Shown here: positions 60,669 to 64,000 of the stretch, piece by piece
Position numbering within the stretch: the stretch's first letter is position 1
Layout of the letters: each line of letters opens with the position of its first letter
Assembly (NCBI GenBank): GCA_046293135.1
Contig: JBKBPR010000002.1
Span: 496,001 to 560,000, forward strand
Direction of reading: 5' to 3'
DNA from: UBA2638 sp046293135
Lineage (GTDB): Bacteria > Pseudomonadota > Alphaproteobacteria > Micavibrionales > Micavibrionaceae
DNA: 64,000 nt
Translations under genes and position numbers: made by a program
Notes under the pieces: model-generated
Told to the model about the DNA's origin: nothing
Databases searched by the model: none
Seen by the model: only the letters and a program-made list of their open reading frames with translations

Positions 60669-60771
60669 ACCCAAATTTATCAATAACACTTGATCCGATT
60701 CCGATACTTCGCGTACTCTTCGCCCTGAATATCGATCCTTTATATTTTAAGAACAACAGGAGCACTATCAA

Positions 60772-61509
60772 ATGTTCAATCTCACAGGCAAAACAGCATT
60801 GGTCACGGGCGCAACGGGCGGAATCGGCGGGGAAATCGCCAAGGCGCTCCACGCGCAAGGCGCGCATGTCGGCATTTCAGGCCGCAACAAGGGCAAGCTG
60901 GATGAGCTGGCGGCGCAGCTTGGGGCGCGGGTTTCGGTCTTGCCGGCTGACCTGTCCAATCCAGAAGACATCGAATCCTTGGTGAAAGCCGCCGAGGCAG
61001 CAATGGGGCAGATTGATATTCTGGTCAACAATGCTGGTTTGACCCGCGATAACCTCTCGATGCGGATGAAGGATGAGGAATGGCAAGAGGTGCTGGACGT
61101 TAATCTGAGCGCGACATTCAAGCTGGCGCGGGCGGTGCAGCGCGGTATGATGAAGCGCCGCTGGGGGCGGATTATCAATATCTCCAGCGTGGTCGGCGTG
61201 ATGGGCAATCCGGGGCAATGCAATTACGTCGCCTCGAAAGCGGGGGTGATCGGTTGGTCGAAGGCGATGGCGCAGGAAATCGCCAGCCGCGGAATCACCA
61301 TCAACTGTATCGCGCCGGGCTTTATCGCCACCGCCATGACCGAGGCGCTGACCGATCAGCAAAAAGAAACGATCAACGCCAAAATCCCCGCGGGCAAAAT
61401 GGGCGAAAGCAGCGATATCGCGGCGGCGGCGGTCTATCTGGCCTCTGATGAGGCGGGCTATGTGACGGGGCAAACCATCCACGTCAATGGCGGCATGGTA
61501 ATGATTTGA
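60772..61509 (+). CDS. fabG: 3-oxoacyl-[ACP] reductase
   Basis: A 245-residue short-chain dehydrogenase reducing beta-ketoacyl-ACP. The NADPH-binding GATGGIGGEIA (residues 14-24), the NNAG motif (VNNAGLTRDN) and the catalytic set ISSVVG ... YVASKAG (Ser, Tyr, Lys) are complete. AGGAG lies nine bases before the ATG. acpP and fabF follow downstream after an HAD gene. Confidence 0.96.
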   Translation: MFNLTGKTALVTGATGGIGGEIAKALHAQGAHVGISGRNKGKLDELAAQLGARVSVLPADLSNPEDIESLVKAAEAAMGQIDILVNNAGLTRDNLSMRMKDEEWQEVLDVNLSATFKLARAVQRGMMKRRWGRIINISSVVGVMGNPGQCNYVASKAGVIGWSKAMAQEIASRGITINCIAPGFIATAMTEALTDQQKETINAKIPAGKMGESSDIAAAAVYLASDEAGYVTGQTIHVNGGMVMI

Positions 61510-61545
61510 TGGCTATAATTGAACGGCTTTGGCGGTTTTGGGCGT

Positions 61546-62265
61546 ATGACCTCTTTGATTATTTTTGATTGCGACGGCACGTTGGTCGATACCGAGCTGC
61601 TGTATAACACGGTTATATCCGATATGCTCCTTGAGCAGGGCTATAGAGAGTTTACGCCCGCCGCCTGTCTGGAGCGCTTTACGGGCTTGACCTTGAGCGC
61701 AATCCGCAGGCAGGTCGAGCTGGAAAAATCCGTGGATTTGAGCGCCATCATGACTTCGGAGCTTTATGTAGCCCGCGCACAGGCGCAAATGGATCAAGGG
61801 ATTGCGGCGATTGCGGGCGCGGATATTCTGATTGAAACCGCCCTCGCCCAAGGCTTTGAGATATGTATAGGCTCGAATGGTGAGCGCTCCAGCGTGATTA
61901 AAAGCCTCAAACTTGCCGGGCTGTATGATTATTTCGGCGGAACGGAAAGTCGTATTTTTACCAAAATTCAGGTTGAGAATGCCAAACCCGCGCCGGATCT
62001 GTTTTTATTCGCAGCGGCGCAAATGACCGCGCTTATGGGTATGGGCGCAGCGCCGCCGAAAACCGTGATCGTGATAGAGGATAGCGTAGCCGGTGTTCAG
62101 GCGGGCGTAGCCGCAAATATGCGGGTTTGGGGCTATACCGGCTCACATCACGATCCTGAAGCCCATAAAATAACCTTGCTTGAGAATGGCGCAGAGCGTT
62201 GTTTTTCGAGTCTTATCCACATCTCAGATGAATTACAGGGTAAAAAAGAATTTTGCAGCGCTTAA
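61546..62265 (+). CDS. HAD-superfamily phosphatase
   Basis: A 239-residue HAD hydrolase with motif I IIFDCDGTLVDTE (Asp8 nucleophile, Asp10), a helical cap, motif II in ICIGSNGERSS and motif IV VIEDSVAGVQAGVAA. The beta-phosphoglucomutase/phosphoglycolate phosphatase type is likely but the substrate is not. The start is ATG 61546; TTG 61519 is also in frame. It is inserted between fabG and acpP and has no evident role in lipid synthesis. Confidence 0.87.
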   Translation: MTSLIIFDCDGTLVDTELLYNTVISDMLLEQGYREFTPAACLERFTGLTLSAIRRQVELEKSVDLSAIMTSELYVARAQAQMDQGIAAIAGADILIETALAQGFEICIGSNGERSSVIKSLKLAGLYDYFGGTESRIFTKIQVENAKPAPDLFLFAAAQMTALMGMGAAPPKTVIVIEDSVAGVQAGVAANMRVWGYTGSHHDPEAHKITLLENGAERCFSSLIHISDELQGKKEFCSA

Positions 62266-62379
62266 GAGCTGTGATACTGAAAATAAAATTCTTGCATTGC
62301 GCATATGACCTGATAAAGTTCTGTTCCTGCAAAACACAATGCAAATAGTCATTAACACTAAAAAAGATAAGGAAGAATT

Positions 62380-62619
62380 ATGAGTGATATTGCTGATCGC
62401 GTGAAAAAGATCGTTGTTGAGCATCTTGGCGTGGATGAAGGTAAGGTCAAGGCTGAAGCGAGCTTTATTGATGATCTTGGGGCGGACAGCCTTGATACGG
62501 TCGAGCTTGTCATGGCATTTGAAGAAGAATTCAATGTCGAGATTCCTGACGATGCGGCTGAGAAAATTCAAACTGTCGGTGATGCGGTTAAATTCATCGA
62601 AGAAAATTCCGGCGAATAA
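62380..62619 (+). CDS. acpP: Acyl carrier protein
   Basis: A 79-residue acidic carrier protein with the phosphopantetheine attachment site GADSLDTVE (Ser37). It shuttles acyl chains for FabD, FabG and FabF in this region. AAGGAAGA precedes the ATG. An intrinsic terminator follows at 62673, so acpP and fabF are likely to be separately initiated. Confidence 0.97.
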   Translation: MSDIADRVKKIVVEHLGVDEGKVKAEASFIDDLGADSLDTVELVMAFEEEFNVEIPDDAAEKIQTVGDAVKFIEENSGE

Positions 62620-62672
62620 TTTCGCGGTTTTTCTGAAACAGGTTTGAAGAAACGATAAGCCATACTACAATC

Positions 62673-62700
62673 AAAGCCCGCCATATAAGCGGGCTTTTAT
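62673..62700 (+). terminator. Intrinsic terminator after acpP
   Basis: AAAGCCCGC, a seven-base loop, GCGGGCTTT, then a TTTAT-type run. It ends the acpP transcript about 55 bases after the stop and before fabF. Confidence 0.87.
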
Positions 62701-62819
62701 ATTGGTATATATCAGCGCCAAGCATGGCACAGGGTTTGGCACTGGAATACTGAGATATAAAATTATACTGACATATAAAATTATTGAGTGACTTAGTTTT
62801 TTAATCGGGAGAAATGTAA

Positions 62820-64000
62820 ATGCGCCGTGTTGTAATAACGGGAATGGGAATGGTATCGCCTCTGGGGATGGGGGTTGCGCATAACTGGGCGGCTATCACC
62901 GCGGGGAAAAGCGGTATCCGCAAGATCGAGGGTTTTGATGTATCCGATATCCCATCGAAAATCGCCGGCATTATTCCAAGAACCGATTCGCAAGACCCGC
63001 AAGATGGCGCGTTTAATCCCGATATCTATGTCGAGCCGAAAGAGCAGCGCAAAACCGATGTTTTCATTACCTATGGTATGGCCGCCGCGCATGAGGCGGT
63101 TATGGATTCGGGCTTTGAGGCCAAAACCGAAGAGCAGCAAAACCGCACAGGGGTTCTGATCGGCTCGGGTATCGGCGGGCTTGATACAATTTATCAAACC
63201 TCAACCTTGATGAACGAAAAGGGCGCACGCCGCGTTTCACCGTTCTTCGTTCCGGCGGCCCTGATTAACCTGACCAGCGGTCATGTTTCGATTAAATACG
63301 GCTTTCGCGGCCCCAACCATTCCGTTGTGACGGCTTGCGCCACAGGCACGCATGCGATTGGTGATGCGGCGCGGCTGATTGCCTTTGATGATGCTGATGT
63401 GATGATTGCGGGCGGCGCCGAGGGCGCAGTCTGCCGTTTGGGCTTGGCGGGATTTGCCGCGGCGCGGGCGTTGACAACGGGCTATAATGATACGCCTGAG
63501 CGCGCCTCACGGCCTTGGGATCGCGACCGTGACGGATTCGTGATTGGTGAGGGCGCGGGCGTTGTCGTTCTCGAAGAATATGAACACGCCAAAAAGCGCG
63601 GCGCGAAAATATACGGCGAGCTGATCGGCTATGGCTTATCGGGTGATGCGCACCATATCACCGCCCCGTCCGAAGATGGCAATGGCGGATATCGGGCGAT
63701 GCAGGCGGCGCTGAAACGCGCAGGGCTAAACCCCGAGGATGTTGATTATATCAACGCGCATGGCACATCGACCCCCGTGGGTGACGGGATTGAGTTTGGC
63801 GCGGTAAAGCGGCTTTTTGCCAATGCCTTGGACAAGATGGCGATGTCCTCGACGAAATCGGCGATCGGGCACTTGCTTGGAGCGGCCGGAGCGGTGGAAG
63901 CGATCTATTCACTCAAAGCCATGGAAACAGGGGTTTTGCCGCCAACGCTCAATCTGGATAATCCGTCCGACGATTGCACAGGGATTGATCTTGTGCCGAA
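62820..64000 (+). CDS. fabF: 3-oxoacyl-[ACP] synthase II (partial, cut by right edge)
   Basis: Runs off the window with 393 full codons visible, about 20-25 short of complete. The start ATG 62820-62822 has GGGAGAA upstream, and the product begins MRRVVITGMGMVSPLG. The catalytic Cys is in VVTACATGTHAIG, the first His in INAHGTSTPVGD and the second in KSAIGHLLGAAG. The enzyme elongates acyl-ACP with malonyl-ACP. It follows acpP, the usual pairing. Confidence 0.96.
   Translation, partial: MRRVVITGMGMVSPLGMGVAHNWAAITAGKSGIRKIEGFDVSDIPSKIAGIIPRTDSQDPQDGAFNPDIYVEPKEQRKTDVFITYGMAAAHEAVMDSGFEAKTEEQQNRTGVLIGSGIGGLDTIYQTSTLMNEKGARRVSPFFVPAALINLTSGHVSIKYGFRGPNHSVVTACATGTHAIGDAARLIAFDDADVMIAGGAEGAVCRLGLAGFAAARALTTGYNDTPERASRPWDRDRDGFVIGEGAGVVVLEEYEHAKKRGAKIYGELIGYGLSGDAHHITAPSEDGNGGYRAMQAALKRAGLNPEDVDYINAHGTSTPVGDGIEFGAVKRLFANALDKMAMSSTKSAIGHLLGAAGAVEAIYSLKAMETGVLPPTLNLDNPSDDCTGIDLVP

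Noticed and set aside
60383..60985. A 200-residue ORF on the plus strand with an AGGAG-type ribosome site between the repeats and inside fabG
   Set aside because: It reads through repeat module 3 and into fabG in another frame, has a composition unlike a protein and shows no motif. The ribosome site looks good, so a short peptide starting at 60383 cannot be ruled out.
1..64000. tRNA, rRNA, CRISPR array, insertion sequence or prophage
   Set aside because: I scanned the intergenic intervals for tRNA TPsiC-like words, regularly spaced repeats and transposase or phage-like proteins and saw none.

Overview
The window looks like a chromosome segment of a free-living, Gram-negative alphaproteobacterium. 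I infer this from the gene orders def-fmt-truA, rpmH-rnpA-yidD-yidC-engB, rpsF-rpsR-rplI-dnaB-alr and fabD / fabG-acpP-fabF, together with a phasin, a BTLCP (LapG-like) protease, heptose and O-antigen genes and MlaFE. Base composition is moderate by eye and gene density is high. A deeply branching lineage such as the Micavibrio-like group would fit, but that placement is a guess. I found no tRNA, rRNA, CRISPR array, insertion sequence or prophage.

Layout. 1-6 kb: start of a secreted protein, a small YqfO-like protein, truA, fmt, def, rmuC and a pilin-like protein. 6-10 kb: engB-yidC-yidD-rnpA-rpmH. 10-16 kb: a UbiH-like monooxygenase, a beta-barrel protein, an O-antigen ligase, a structured repeat region (14.17-14.73 kb), an acidic secreted protein and an entericidin-like lipoprotein. 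16-20 kb: a System II cytochrome c maturation set (TlpA-like, CcsA, ResB). 20-29 kb: an FAD protein, an SLC13 transporter, pyk, a fused MshEN-type/LapG-like protease and hldE. 29-34 kb: an iron-box promoter with a small ORF, two lipoproteins, a pilin-like protein, a D,D-carboxypeptidase and a phasin. 34-43 kb: clpS-clpA, an ABC exporter, a third pilin-like protein, a receiver/deaminase-fold fusion, an RluA-type synthase and an AT-rich orphan nuclease-like gene. 43-54 kb: guaA, metF-metE, a His-rich small protein, PBP1A, mlaF-mlaE and a VanX-like peptidase. 54-64 kb: alr-dnaB, rplI-rpsR-rpsF, fabD, a second composite repeat region (59.9-60.7 kb), fabG, an HAD phosphatase, acpP and fabF (cut by the right edge).

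Most genes are housekeeping: translation initiation and termination-end processing, membrane insertion, cell wall (DacF, PBP1A, Alr, VanX-like), outer membrane (Mla, heptose, O-antigen ligase) and fatty acid synthesis. The least ordinary items are: a single polypeptide joining a cytoplasmic c-di-GMP-binding-type MshEN domain to a periplasmic LapG-like protease; a response-regulator receiver fused to a deaminase fold that has lost both zinc cysteines; three scattered paralogues of a pilin-like family; and two intergenic regions built from the same repeat modules, one module carrying a consensus-like promoter. Several small genes (rpmH, the entericidin-like lipoprotein, a His-rich protein, a 42-residue peptide) were found by reading the sequence directly. 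Start codons were re-chosen from Shine-Dalgarno spacing, signal peptides or family alignment where noted.
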